The translations under genes and the position numbers were made by a program. From positions 186,001 through 250,000 of the forward strand of contig JAEMGR010000003.1 of assembly GCA_016458225.1 (NCBI GenBank): a DNA stretch of 64,000 bases. The letters are read 5' to 3'. Below are positions 1 through 9,300 of the stretch, one piece after another (the stretch's first letter is position 1; the number at the start of each line of letters is the position of its first letter). The notes below the pieces were generated by a model. That model was not told the DNA's origin. It saw only the letters and a program-made list of their open reading frames with translations, and ran no database searches. This DNA is from Myxococcaceae bacterium JPH2 (lineage in GTDB: Bacteria; Myxococcota; Myxococcia; Myxococcales; Myxococcaceae).

Positions 1-1
1 G

Positions 2-1108
2 CACCGCGAGCCCAAGGGCGTGGTGCTGGTGCTCTCGCCCTGGAACTCGCCCTTCCCGCTGCTCATGTCGCCCCTGGTGGCGGCGGTGGCGGCGGGCAAC
101 GCCGTCCTCTGCAAGCCGAGCGAGAAGACACCCCACACCTCGCGCTTCCTGGCCGAGCTGGTGCGCGATGCGTTTCCGCCCGAGGAAGTCACCCTGGTGG
201 AGGGCGGCCCCGAGGTGGGCGAGGCACTGCTGCGCCTGCCGTTCGACCACTTCTTCTTCACGGGCGGGACGCGCGTGGGGCAGCGGGTGATGGCGGCGGC
301 GGCGCGGCACCTCGCGGGCGTGACGCTGGAGTTGGGTGGCAAGTCACCGGCCGTGGTGGACGCGACCGCGGACGTGGAGACCGCGGCCGAGCGCATCATC
401 TGGGGCAAGTTCCTCAACGGAGGCCAGACCTGCGTGGCGCCGGACCACGTGTTCGTGCACGCGTCGCGAGAGGAGGCGCTGCTGGACGCGATGAAGGCGG
501 CGCTGGAGCGCTTCTACGGGAAGACCGAGGAGGCGCGCCGGATGTCGCCCGACCTCTGCCGGCTGGTGGATGACGCCGCGTTCACGCGCGTGCGCACGCT
601 GTTGGACCAGGGCGTAGCGGCTGGGGCACGGGTGGTGACGGGCGGGGTCGCGGACGCGGAGGAACGCTATGTCTCGCCCACGCTGCTGACGGACGTGGCT
701 CCGGACTCGCCGGTGATGGGTGAGGAGATATTGGGGCCCGTGCTGCCAGTGCTGCGCTTCGAGTCGCTCGACGAGGTGGTGTCGGAGGTGCGCGAGGGAG
801 GCAAGCCGCTGGCTCTCTATGTCTTCAGCCAGGACGAGCAGGCAGTGCAGCGCTTGCTACAAGAGACGAGCGCGGGCGGCACGGTCATCAACAACGTGGC
901 GCTGCACGCGGCGAATCCCAACCTCCCGTTCGGGGGCATCGGGCGCAGCGGCATTGGCGCGTACCACGGAGAGACAGGCTTCCTGACCTTCAGCCACGAG
1001 CGCGCGGTGGTTCGACAGGGGCGGACCACGTTCCTGCATCTGTTCTTTCCCCCCTACCGAGGCAAGGCGCAGAAGCTGGCGCGGCTCGCGAGCAGAATGT
1101 TCGAGTAA
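2..1108 (+). CDS. Aldehyde dehydrogenase, class 3 type (5' end outside window)
   Basis: NAD(P)-dependent aldehyde dehydrogenase that oxidises aldehydes to acids. The frame is already open at base 2, so the N-terminus lies upstream of the window; about 80-100 residues should be missing compared with a complete class-3 enzyme. The catalytic Glu (motif LELGGKSP, codon 329-331) and catalytic Cys (motif GGQTCVAP, codon 431-433) are 34 codons apart, the normal spacing in this superfamily. The C-terminus carries FPPYRGKAQKLARL, typical of the class-3/coniferyl-aldehyde or fatty-aldehyde subgroup, often membrane associated. The substrate cannot be told from the sequence; long-chain or aromatic aldehydes are the family norm. 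No operon partner is visible downstream. Confidence 0.9.
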   Translation, partial: HREPKGVVLVLSPWNSPFPLLMSPLVAAVAAGNAVLCKPSEKTPHTSRFLAELVRDAFPPEEVTLVEGGPEVGEALLRLPFDHFFFTGGTRVGQRVMAAAARHLAGVTLELGGKSPAVVDATADVETAAERIIWGKFLNGGQTCVAPDHVFVHASREEALLDAMKAALERFYGKTEEARRMSPDLCRLVDDAAFTRVRTLLDQGVAAGARVVTGGVADAEERYVSPTLLTDVAPDSPVMGEEILGPVLPVLRFESLDEVVSEVREGGKPLALYVFSQDEQAVQRLLQETSAGGTVINNVALHAANPNLPFGGIGRSGIGAYHGETGFLTFSHERAVVRQGRTTFLHLFFPPYRGKAQKLARLASRMFE

Positions 1109-1237
1109 CTCCAGACATTCCCGAACACAGCACCATCAGATTCGCGGAATCCGAGAGGCATTCACGGGGAAACTACTGGAGAGGATTCACTCTCAAGGCG
1201 TGGCCTTTCCCCTGGGGGGCGTGGTCACATCTGCCCC

Positions 1238-1492
1238 ATGCGAAATCTTCTCGTGTGTCTTCTGGCGATTCCGATGTTGGCGGCCTGTGGTGGGGATGAC
1301 TCCGACAAGCCCGATTCCTGCGGCAGCAACGCTGCGCCCACGACGTACAAGGGCGGCGCGATGAAGACCTGTTCCGGGACGGACAAGGATGCCTACGCGT
1401 GCTGTGTCTACGTGGCCGACAAGTGCGCGTACTCCGTCTGCCGTGAGAGCACCTGTGGCAAGTGGGAAGAGAAGGCCTGGAGCTGCGACTGA
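1238..1492 (+). CDS. Small Cys-rich lipoprotein, unknown function
   Basis: 84-residue predicted lipoprotein. A hydrophobic signal ends in the lipobox LAAC with the acylated Cys at residue 17, followed by GGDD; Asp at +4/+5 does not match the +2 Asp inner-membrane retention rule, so outer-membrane sorting is possible. The mature part has eight further cysteines (including a CC pair), enough for four disulfides, which suggests a small disulfide-stabilised surface protein. I do not recognise a family. The ATG has only a weak Shine-Dalgarno sequence. A strong hairpin follows just after the stop, so it is probably monocistronic. Confidence 0.7.
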   Translation: MRNLLVCLLAIPMLAACGGDDSDKPDSCGSNAAPTTYKGGAMKTCSGTDKDAYACCVYVADKCAYSVCRESTCGKWEEKAWSCD

Positions 1493-1510
1493 TTGCAGTC
1501 TCGGATGAGC

Positions 1511-1537
1511 GCGGGAGCCGAAACTAGCGGCTCCCGC
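1511..1537. terminator. Perfect 10-bp hairpin, likely terminator
   Basis: GCGGGAGCCG (1511-1520) is followed by a 7-nt loop and its exact reverse complement (1528-1537). It lies 18 bases after the lipoprotein stop and between convergent genes, so it could serve both. There is no T-run, as is common in high-GC genomes. Confidence 0.55.
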
Positions 1538-1662
1538 CGCTCTCCTGGAGCAGGGCGTCACATCCCAAGCGCGGAGAGCCAGTCATCCAGCCCTTGTGAG
1601 CCTCGAACATCGAGATCCACGGTCACAAAGCGACTGCGCTGGTCGCGAGTCATTGGCGAATC

Positions 1663-2277
1663 CTACTGTTTACTCTCGCATTTCCTGCTCGCGGATATCG
1701 ACTCCAGTGTCTCGATTGCCTGAGAGGCTTCGTCGCTGACTGTCCCCACCCAACCAGGGACTGGCGTTTGGTCTGAGCACATTCGCTCAAGCGCCGGAAG
1801 GAGCGGTGGATAGCCGGTTGAGCCCAAGGCATTGACGGCACAGTACCGAACCTCGGGTGACGGATCCGTCAGTGATTCAAGCAACGCGTCCACTGCACTC
1901 TTGAAGTCGTCGGACGCGAAGGAGACGCGGTGGAAGAGATAGCTCAGATATTCCGCCGCCTGCCCTCTCACCTTCGAGGCCTCACTTCGGTCGGAAAGAA
2001 TCCCGACCATCCGTTTCCATATCCCGAGATTGTCGTGCCAGGACAGTGCGTAGAGAATCGCGTGCCTCACGTCCGCACGCGACTCCCCGTCCAACAGGCC
2101 CAGCAGTTCGGGGGACGTCGCCGGGTCTGTCGATAGCAACCGTGAAGCCTGCACCCGGGCAACTCCCTCGCCCTGTGCGAGATCCCTCAAGGCATCGTCA
2201 ACTTGGCTTTTCGACAGGACTCCCAACTGCCCCACAGTGCACCATCCATTCTCAATTGCCCCGCTGGAACGGTCCAT
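1663..2277 (-). CDS. HEAT-repeat protein
   Basis: About 204 residues from the ATG at 2277; a TTG nine bases earlier is also possible. The protein is a run of helical HEAT-like repeats (roughly residues 35-190), with segments such as DVRHAILYAL and EVRYCAVNALGS typical of the family. HEAT scaffolds usually bind other proteins; small cytoplasmic ones in myxobacteria often sit beside exported toxins or lipoproteins, but no function is proven here. The N-terminal segment (VGQLGVLSKSQVDDALRDL) is repeated in degenerate form just upstream of the DUSAM gene, implying a past duplication. It lies 73 bases downstream of the DUSAM gene on the same strand, so the two are probably co-transcribed. Third-position GC is lower than in neighbouring core genes, consistent with accessory DNA. 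Confidence 0.7.
   Translation of the reverse strand: MDRSSGAIENGWCTVGQLGVLSKSQVDDALRDLAQGEGVARVQASRLLSTDPATSPELLGLLDGESRADVRHAILYALSWHDNLGIWKRMVGILSDRSEASKVRGQAAEYLSYLFHRVSFASDDFKSAVDALLESLTDPSPEVRYCAVNALGSTGYPPLLPALERMCSDQTPVPGWVGTVSDEASQAIETLESISASRKCESKQ
2179..2243. repeat. Copy A of a diverged direct repeat (HEAT gene N-terminus)
   Basis: A 65-bp segment with about 78% identity (hand count, 51/65) to 2761-2825 in the same orientation. Copy A is the N-terminal coding part of the intact HEAT-repeat gene. Confidence 0.75.
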
Positions 2278-2350
2278 CCCGTCCAAGTGCCTGCGCTACG
2301 AGTGGGTTTCTCAAGGCACCCCACGGGTCCTATGGTTGGTGGGGCTTCGA

Positions 2351-2737
2351 CTATTCGCCCAACGGAGCATCCGCGTAGTCGCTGCCGATTTGAGCCTGTT
2401 CGCGGTACAGCGGCACGACCTCGACGGCGAGCAAGTCCTCGTAGAGCTGTCGGATGCCCGTAGTGTCCCCTGCCATCTTGAGCTTGGACTCCTCGCTCTG
2501 CGCCCGCATGAGTCGTCGGGAGCCCTCTCGGATGCGCCGGCTGGCCTCCACGAGCATGGCGAGGGTTGTCGCGGATGCTGCGAGAGCGGCAGTCGCATCA
2601 GGCTCGCTGACCCCGACCGTTGGAGCGACGCGCACAAGCAACGCGCGCACGGCATCCGTCACGTCGACCGCTTCGCCGCGCTCTAGTTGCCGCGCGACCG
2701 ACCGCACCCCTTCCCAGTCATCCGCAAAGGGCATCAT
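2351..2737 (-). CDS. DUSAM-domain protein
   Basis: 128-residue protein matching what I know of the DUSAM family (DUF2379), which is restricted to Myxococcus/Stigmatella-type bacteria and usually present in many paralogues. Visible hallmarks are DWEGVRSVARQLERGE near the N-terminus, the TDAVRALLVRVAP stretch, RRIREGSRRLMRAQ, and the C-terminal LLAVEVVPLYREQA. The function of the family is unknown. The start ATG overlaps the TGA of a short degenerate frame (2734-2829) that resembles the HEAT gene N-terminus. The HEAT gene follows downstream. Useful as a taxonomic marker for Cystobacterineae. Confidence 0.8.
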   Translation of the reverse strand: MMPFADDWEGVRSVARQLERGEAVDVTDAVRALLVRVAPTVGVSEPDATAALAASATTLAMLVEASRRIREGSRRLMRAQSEESKLKMAGDTTGIRQLYEDLLAVEVVPLYREQAQIGSDYADAPLGE

Positions 2738-2829
2738 GGTTCACCGCCCTCGCCATGAACGAGGTCCTTCAACGCCTCATCAACTTGGCGTCTCGACAAG
2801 ACTGCCCGCTTTCCCACAGCGCACCCACT
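2734..2829 (-). pseudogene. Remnant of a HEAT-type gene N-terminus
   Basis: In one minus-strand frame this stretch reads 31 codons (SGCAVGKRAVLSRRQVDEAL and onward, ending GEGGEP, then TGA) that align without gaps to residues of the intact HEAT protein (CTVGQLGVLSKSQVDDAL...GEG). The TGA overlaps the DUSAM ATG. The segment also overlaps the 3' end of the upstream Cys-rich gene in another frame. It has no convincing start of its own, so it looks like a broken duplicate rather than a working gene. Confidence 0.55.
2761..2825. repeat. Copy B of the diverged direct repeat
   Basis: Partner of 2179-2243. Here the repeat lies in the 3' part of the Cys-rich exported-protein gene and the DUSAM upstream region, where its ancestral frame ends at the DUSAM start. 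Confidence 0.75.
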
Positions 2830-3119
2830 CCTCTCAGATCGCGAGCGACTGTGCAGATAGGAACTACAGGACCGTGTTCACGGCGCGTACACCAGTACCC
2901 TAGGGGACAGTCCGAACTCTCGCTACAGGGTCGCTCACAGGTTCGATACGAACTGAAGAGCCCTTGGATTCCGCCCCCACTCCACTTCACACACTGCTCC
3001 CCTGTCCCGCAGTTCGAATCAAAAACACAATCAGAGGCCCCATCAACGCACGCTCCAGACAGGGCCAACGTCGCGCCCATTAGCCACCCAGACCACGAGC
3101 GGACCCTCCGGTCAGACAT
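2769..3119 (-). CDS. Cys-rich exported protein or lipoprotein
   Basis: 116 residues from the ATG at 3119, preceded by GGGGGAA at good spacing; an in-frame TTG at 3134 is less likely. A hydrophobic N-terminal segment (WLMGATLALSGAC) ends at Cys24; the lipobox is imperfect (Ser at -3). Cysteine-spaced segments (CVFDSNCGTGEQC, CSESSDCPLGYWC) resemble the small disulfide-knot repeats common in myxobacterial surface lipoproteins. The last ~20 residues run through the duplicated HEAT-like segment in a different frame, so the C-terminus may be a recombination scar. First gene of a probable three-gene minus-strand unit with the DUSAM and HEAT genes. Confidence 0.6.
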   Translation of the reverse strand: MSDRRVRSWSGWLMGATLALSGACVDGASDCVFDSNCGTGEQCVKWSGGGIQGLFSSYRTCERPCSESSDCPLGYWCTRREHGPVVPICTVARDLRGVGALWESGQSCRDAKLMRR

Positions 3120-3283
3120 ACGCTTCCCCCGCAATCGGTCGACGCCTCAACCTCGGCAGACCCAGACATTCGTCGGGTCCACGGTGGGCCGTCAACCCAG
3201 ACGCTGCCGTGACTCTGGCGGCGGCTGCTTTGCGATTCTCGTCGGGAGGCTGGCCCCGGGGTGGGCCACTGGGTTCCGGAGAC

Positions 3284-3308
3284 GGGCTCGGTGATTGGGG
3301 CCGAGCCC
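3284..3308 (-). terminator. Hairpin after the ABC-F gene
   Basis: GGGCTCGG (3284-3291) and CCGAGCCC (3301-3308) form a perfect 8-bp stem with a 9-nt loop, 20 bases past the stop of the minus-strand ABC-F gene. Confidence 0.5.
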
Positions 3309-3327
3309 GCCTCGACGGAGGTCAATC

Positions 3328-4950
3328 TTAGCTGCGGAGGCCGGGGGCCTCGTGGCCCGTGCGCGCCACGTACTCCGTGTAGCCACCGCCGTACTTGTGG
3401 ATGCCGTCCGGCGTCAGCTCCAACACCCGGTTCGACAACGCCGCCAGGAAGTGCCGGTCGTGCGAGACGAACAGCATCGTGCCCTCGTAGCGCGACAGCG
3501 CCGTGATGAGCATCTCCTTCGTCGCCATGTCCAAGTGGTTCGTCGGCTCGTCCAGCACCAGGAAGTTCGGCGGATCAAACAGCATCTGCGCCATCACCAG
3601 ACGCGCCTTCTCACCGCCCGACAGCACCCGGCACTTCTTGTCCACCTCGTCACCGCTGAACCCGAAGCAGCCCGCCAACGCTCGCAACGAGCCCTGACCC
3701 GCGCGCGGGAACGAATCCGTCAGCGACTCGAACACCGTCCGCTCGCCGTTCAGGAGGTCCATGGCGTGCTGCGCGAAGTAACCCATCTTCACGCTGCCAC
3801 CCAACGCCACCGAGCCCTCGTCCGCCTGCGTCGAGCCCGTCACCAGCTTCAACAGCGTGGACTTGCCCGCGCCGTTCACGCCCATCACGCACCAGCGCTC
3901 CGTGCGCCGCACGAGGAAGTCCAACCCCTCGTAGATGGTCCGCTTGCCGTAGCCCTTGTGCACGCCCTTCAGGCTCACCACGTCGTCACCCGAGCGCGGG
4001 GGCGGCTGGAACTCGAACAGCACCGTCTGGCGGCGCTTGGGCGGCTCCACCTTCTCGATCTTCTCCAGCTTCTTCACGCGGCTCTGCACCTGCGCCGCAT
4101 GCGAGGCCCGGGCCTTGAACCGCTCGATGAACTTCAATTCCTTGGCGAGCATCGCCTGCTGGCGCTCGTACTGGGCCTGCTGCTGCGCCTCGTTCTGCGC
4201 GCGCTGCCCTTCGTAGAAGTCGTAGTTGCCCGAGTAGGTCGTCAGCGTTCCGCCGTCGATCTCCACCACCTTCGTCACGATGCGGTTCATGAACTCGCGA
4301 TCGTGCGACGTCATCAGCAGCGCGCCCTCGTACCCCTTGAGGAAGCCTTCCAGCCAGATGAGCGACTCGAGGTCCAGGTGGTTGCTGGGCTCGTCCAGCA
4401 GCATCGCGTCCGGACGCATGAGCAGGATTCGCGCGAGCGCCACGCGCATCTTCCATCCACCGGAGAGCGCTCCGACGTCGCCGTCCATCATCTCCTCGGT
4501 GAACCCGAGGCCCGCGAGAATCTCCCGCGCCCGCCCCTCCAGGGCGTAGCCGCCCAGCTCCTCGAAGCGGCCCTGCACCAGGCCGTAGCGCTCGACGAGC
4601 TTCTCCATCTCGTCCGCCTTGTCCGGGTCGGCCATGTCGGCTTCGAGCGACTTCATCTCGGCGGCGACTTCGCTCACCGGACCCGCGCCGTTCATGACCT
4701 CGGCGACGGAGCTGCGGCCCTCCATCTCGCCCACGTCCTGGCTGAAGTAGCCAATGGTGACACCGCGATCGACGGCCACCTGGCCCTCGTCGGGGTGCTC
4801 CTGGCCGGTGATCATGCGGAAGACGGTCGTCTTGCCCGCGCCGTTCGGGCCCACCAACCCCACCTTCTCACCACGGTGGAGCGCGGCGGACGCCTCCACG
4901 AAGAGGAGCTGCTGACCGTGCTGCTTGCCGATGTTGTCGAGACGAATCAT
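3328..4950 (-). CDS. ABC-F family ATPase (ribosome-associated translation factor type)
   Basis: 540 residues, two nucleotide-binding domains in one chain and no membrane segment, the ABC-F plan. First Walker A GPNGAGKT at residues 34-41, first signature LSGGWKM, Walker B with DEPSNHLDL; second Walker A GVNGAGKST, signature LSGGEKARL and DEPTNHLDM. The charged linker rich in Gln/Lys/Arg (AQQQAQYERQQA region) between the domains is the part that enters the ribosomal E site in characterised members. ABC-F proteins relieve stalled ribosomes or protect them from antibiotics; the subtype (Uup, YbiT, EttA or other) is not decided here. Single gene with a hairpin downstream. Confidence 0.9.
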   Translation of the reverse strand: MIRLDNIGKQHGQQLLFVEASAALHRGEKVGLVGPNGAGKTTVFRMITGQEHPDEGQVAVDRGVTIGYFSQDVGEMEGRSSVAEVMNGAGPVSEVAAEMKSLEADMADPDKADEMEKLVERYGLVQGRFEELGGYALEGRAREILAGLGFTEEMMDGDVGALSGGWKMRVALARILLMRPDAMLLDEPSNHLDLESLIWLEGFLKGYEGALLMTSHDREFMNRIVTKVVEIDGGTLTTYSGNYDFYEGQRAQNEAQQQAQYERQQAMLAKELKFIERFKARASHAAQVQSRVKKLEKIEKVEPPKRRQTVLFEFQPPPRSGDDVVSLKGVHKGYGKRTIYEGLDFLVRRTERWCVMGVNGAGKSTLLKLVTGSTQADEGSVALGGSVKMGYFAQHAMDLLNGERTVFESLTDSFPRAGQGSLRALAGCFGFSGDEVDKKCRVLSGGEKARLVMAQMLFDPPNFLVLDEPTNHLDMATKEMLITALSRYEGTMLFVSHDRHFLAALSNRVLELTPDGIHKYGGGYTEYVARTGHEAPGLRS

Positions 4951-5093
4951 GTGGGTACGTGGGGCCTGGAGCGTTCGGGGGCGCCCTTATGCCACGGGCG
5001 GCGCTCAGGCGGGACTGTTCCGAACCCACGGCGCCTCCCGGTCCTTCCACCCGACCGGGCAGGCCGCCCCCTACCGCCCCTCTTGGAGGGCCG

Positions 5094-5456
5094 TCACGCG
5101 TCCCGGTGGACCGTCCCCGGCGAGAAGGCCGGCATGCAGATGGCGACGTACTCGGCGCCCTCCTCGTCCGGCGTGCTGTAGCGGACCCACTCCCCGGGCT
5201 CGCAGATGACGGCCTGCCCCGCCAGCACGTCGAGCGTCCCACCCTTGTGCTCCACCCGCAGGAGGCCATCCAGCACCAGGGTGATTTCACGGAACTCGGG
5301 CGTCTGGCCGGGCTCCTCCCACCCACCTGGGCTGCGCATGTGGGCCACGCTGAGGTGGGTCGTCTTCGAGTTCCGCCGACCGATGTATTCGTCGATGAGC
5401 TTCGGCTTGTTGCCCACCGCCGTGACACGGGTGGGGGCTGGAATCAGCGTCGGCAT
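5094..5456 (-). CDS. Small cupin-domain protein
   Basis: 120 residues forming one cupin barrel: strands around FREITLVLDGLLRVEH and the turn LDVLAGQAVICEPGEWVRY are clear. The usual His-x-His metal site in cupin motif 1 is not obvious, so it may bind metal weakly or not at all. Similar to EutQ-like or sugar-binding single cupins; no specific reaction can be assigned. Transcribed divergently from the B3/4-domain gene. Confidence 0.75.
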   Translation of the reverse strand: MPTLIPAPTRVTAVGNKPKLIDEYIGRRNSKTTHLSVAHMRSPGGWEEPGQTPEFREITLVLDGLLRVEHKGGTLDVLAGQAVICEPGEWVRYSTPDEEGAEYVAICMPAFSPGTVHRDA

Positions 5457-5574
5457 GACTCACTCCGGAGACGGGATGTCTCGTCCTCCGAGACCCTACC
5501 AGCGCCTCGCCTCGCCGAGCAGGGTGCGCCCGGCCCCGGCTCGGTGCGCATCGGGATGGCGTAGAGTGCCGCGC

Positions 5575-6201
5575 GTGCTGACCGTCGATCCCCATCCGCT
5601 CCTCGACCTCGTCGCCTTCACCTCCACGTTCCCCGCCCCGCTGAGCGCCCTGCCCTCTCCCGAGTGGCTCGCGGCCCTCCTCAAGGCGGACGCGTCCGCG
5701 CCGCTCGCGTCCGACGACGCCGTGCGAGGCGCCGTGCGAGACCTGCTGCGCCACGGCGGCTACAAGCCCACCGGCCGAGGCAAGCCCGCCTCCGAGTACC
5801 TGGTTCGCGCGGCGGGTGACGGCTCGCTGGGCACCATCAACGCCGCGGTGGACGCCTGCAACGCCGTGTCGCTGCACAGCGGATTGCCCATCAGCGTGGT
5901 GGACCTCGACCGCGCCCAGGCGCCCTTCCGAGTGGGCACCGCCATCACGGGCGACCAATACATCTTCAACGCCTCGGGCCAGACCATCGACCTGGAGGGT
6001 CTGCTGTGTCTGTTCGATGCCCAGGGTCCCTGCGCCAACGCCGTCAAGGACGCGCAGCGCACCAAGACGAACGCGGACACGCGCCGCACGATGACGCTGC
6101 TCTGGGGCTCGAAGGAGCTGGGGAGCCGCACCGAGCGCGCCTTCACGTGGTACCGCGAGCTGCTGGAGCGCCTGGGCGCCACCGTCGAGCGACTGCCCTG
6201 A
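5575..6201 (+). CDS. B3/4 (PheRS-beta editing-like) domain protein
   Basis: About 208 residues from the GTG at 5575; the open frame extends upstream only through sequence antisense to the cupin gene. The core motif TINAAVDACNAVSLHSGLP followed by ISVVDLDRA matches the B3/4 domain, the tRNA-editing module of phenylalanyl-tRNA synthetase beta that also exists as a stand-alone protein. Stand-alone members are thought to hydrolyse mischarged tRNA or bind amino acids, but proof is lacking. Being convergent with and next to isoleucyl-tRNA synthetase is suggestive only. Confidence 0.7.
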   Translation: MLTVDPHPLLDLVAFTSTFPAPLSALPSPEWLAALLKADASAPLASDDAVRGAVRDLLRHGGYKPTGRGKPASEYLVRAAGDGSLGTINAAVDACNAVSLHSGLPISVVDLDRAQAPFRVGTAITGDQYIFNASGQTIDLEGLLCLFDAQGPCANAVKDAQRTKTNADTRRTMTLLWGSKELGSRTERAFTWYRELLERLGATVERLP

Positions 6202-6299
6202 AGCCCCTCGCTGTATGCCTTTGAGCCGGACCTGAGCCGAACCCCAGACAATCACCCGCTCGGCCCGGCACCAAGCCTTCCGCAATGACTGACAAGCTC

Positions 6300-6338
6300 G
6301 GGAGAGCGTCCGCGTGAGACTGCCGCGAACGCCCTCCC
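6300..6338. terminator. Bidirectional terminator-like hairpin
   Basis: GGGAGAGCGT (6300-6309) pairs with ACGCCCTCCC (6329-6338) with one mismatch, and inner CGCG segments extend the stem. It sits between the convergent B3/4-domain gene and ileS. Confidence 0.55.
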
Positions 6339-6353
6339 CGTTCCTTCACCGGC

Positions 6354-9300
6354 TCAGGCGCGCTCCACCCGGATACGCGCGGGCAGGCCGTTGAGGTTGA
6401 ACTCCTCCTCCTGGCCCGTGAGGCCCTCGGGGCCCACGTGGATGTTCGCGGCGAGCGTCTCGGCGGCGATGAGGTCGTGGGACTCGCGCGTGACTCGCTT
6501 CACGCGCTCGTCGCCGTCCACCCACAGCCGGACCCGGTCCGCGTAGCCCAGGTTCATGTCCTTGCGCGCGGCCTGCACGCGGGCGAGCAGCTCGCGCACG
6601 AGCCCCTCGTCCACCAGGGCCTCGGTCAGCTCGGTGTGCAGCACCACCACGCCCACGCCCGCTCCCGCGGCGGCGTAGCCCGGGTTCGCCTCCACCAGCG
6701 TCTCCAGGTCGTCACCCGAGAACGACAGCGACTCGTCCCCGAGCTGGATGACCACCTTGCCCGTGGTCAGCAGCTCGCGGTGCAGCGCTCGCGCGTCGCC
6801 CGTGTCGAACGCCTTGCGCACCGGCGCCAGCTTGGGCCCGAGCCGTCCGCCCACCGCGCGCAGGTTGGGGCGCACCCGGAAGCGCACCACGTCCGCCTCC
6901 GCGCTCCCCGGCTCCACGAACTGCACCGCGTGCACGTTCAGCTCGTCCGCGATGAGGTCCCGGTACACCGCCACGCGCTCGCGCAGCTCGCTCCGCGCCA
7001 GGATGACGTCCGCGCGCCCCAGCGGCTGGCGCACCTTCAGCCGGTTGTCCGTGCGCACCTTCAAGCCCAACGACACCAGCTCGCGCACCGCGCCCATCTC
7101 CGAGGCGAGCGCCTCGTCGATGAGGCTCGCGTCCACCTCCGGGAAGCGGGCGAGGTGCACGCTCTCCGGCTGCGACGTGGGCCACGGCTTGCGCACCAGG
7201 TTCCCCCACATCTCGTCCGCGAAGAACGGGATGAAGGGCGCGGCCATGCCCGTAATCGTCGTCAGCGCCTCGTACAGCGTGAAGTACGCGTCGCGCTTGT
7301 CCTGCTCGAAGCCCGGCGCCCAGAAGCGCGAGCGACCGCGCCGCACGTACCAGTTGGACAGCGCATCCACCAACGCCACCATGCGCTGGGCCGCGTCGTA
7401 GACCTGATACGTGTCCAGCGCCTTCGTCACCTCGCGCAGCGTGAGGTGCACCTCGGAGAGGATCCAACGGTCCAGCACCGGCCGCGCCTTCACCTCGCGC
7501 CAGCCCTGGCTCCGAGCCAACGCCTTCCACGGCATGTCCGCCGCGTCCGCGTTGCCCGCCGCCGGGTTGAAGCCATCCAGGTTCGCGTAGATGGTGAAGA
7601 ATGAATAGACATTGCGCAGTTTGACCTGGAAGTCCTTCTGCAACATGCGCACGTTCGACAGCGAGTGGCGCGTGTTCGACCACGTGGGGCTCGCCGCGTA
7701 GAAGAACCAGCGGAACGCGTCCGCGCCCGGCGCAGTGCTGGCCGGGTCCTGCATCGTCACGCGCTCCGAGGCCGCCAGCCGAGGCACCTCCACCGGCATG
7801 ACGTCCGCCCCGCGCTTCGACGGCGCCACACCGAGCGTCGTCAGCTCGGCCGGGGCCAGCAACACCACGCGGCGCTTGAGCTTCTTGTGCACCTTCACCG
7901 TCACGGAGACCACGACGTCCGGCCGGTCCGGGCGGAACAACTTCACCCGCGCGCCCTCCTGGACGTCCAGGCCCTCCAGGTCCTCGCGCGCGATGAGCGC
8001 CACGCCCGCCTCGCCCTGCGCGCCGACCTCGGCGGCGGACAGCACCGCGAAGTCCATCCGCACGTCATCCAGGATGATTTCCGGCGGCGTGTAGTTGCCC
8101 TTGGACTTGGACTCCTTCTTGCCCTCCTTGTCCGAGACGTGGCCGAGCACGATGCAGCTCTTGTACGGCATCGGCAGGTCGCGCGGCGGCGTCACGCCCA
8201 TGCGCTCCTGCGTCTCCTTGTCGAAGAGCAGCGTGCTGACCATGAGCAGCGAATAGAACCAGCCGCGCGTCTGGTCGATGGCCTCGGAGATGAAGTCCGC
8301 GGGGAACGCGCGATTGAACGCCTCGCGCGAGCCCGGCGCGTGAGGGAAGCCCCACTGCGCGAAAGGCATACAGCCCGAGTCAAACCAGACGTCCACCACC
8401 TCGGGCACGCGCTGGAAGCGCCCCGGCGTGCCCGGCTTCTCGTACGTCACCTTGTCGATCCACGGTTTGTGGACGATGAGGTGCTCGGCGTTGGACTCGT
8501 GCGGCTTGCCCTTGAGGAACGCGTGCAGCTCGGCCTCGACCGCCGCCAGGTTGTTGCCCGGCTTCGAGCGCAGCTCCTGGAGCGAGGGGATCGACTCCAC
8601 CTCGCCCGTCTCCGAGTGGATCCACAGCGGCAGCGTGGTGCCCCAGTAGCGCTCGCGCGACAGGGCCCAGTCCACGTTGTGCGCCAGGAAGTCGCCGAAG
8701 CGGCCTTCCTTGATGTGCTCCGGAACCCAGTTCACCTCGCGGTTGTTGGCCTTGGCCTCCTCGATGACCGACGTGGTGCGGATGTACCAGGCGGGCCGCG
8801 CGTACTGGATGAGCGGATCCTCGTCCGCGCGCCAGCAGAACGGGTACTCGTGCCGGTACTGCTCGGCGAGCACCAGCAGGCCGCGCTCCTTCAGGTTGCG
8901 CTGCAGGTCCTTGTCCGCGTCCTTCACGAAGCGGCCCGTGACGAGCGGCACCTCCTCGGAGAAGGTGCCGTCCGGCTTCACCGCGCAGAACAGCTCCGCG
9001 TCATCCGGCTGGACGAAGCGCGCGCGGTCCTTGCGGAAGGCGTCGTAGTCGTCCTCACCGAACGCGGGCGCCGTGTGCACGATGCCCGTGCCGCTGCCCA
9101 GCGTGACGAAGTCCGCGCCCACCACGCGCCACGCCCGCGCATCCGAGCCCCCATCCTTCAGCGGCAACATCACGTCGCCGAAGCGCTGGAAGTACACGTC
9201 CGGGAACGGCGGCACGTAGCGCGTCCCCACCAGCGCGCTGCCCTTCTGCGTCGAGAGGATGGGCAGGTCCTTCTTCAGCTTCTTGGCCAGCTCCTCGCGT

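Noticed and set aside
3005-3030. A GTTCGAATC-like string suggestive of a tRNA T-loop
   Set aside because: No acceptor stem or anticodon arm can be formed around it, and it lies in the Cys-rich protein gene.
7681-8041. Frameshift or assembly error as explanation of the IleRS insertion
   Set aside because: The frame is continuous, codon use inside the insert is like the rest of the gene, and both flanks are in register with normal synthetase motifs.
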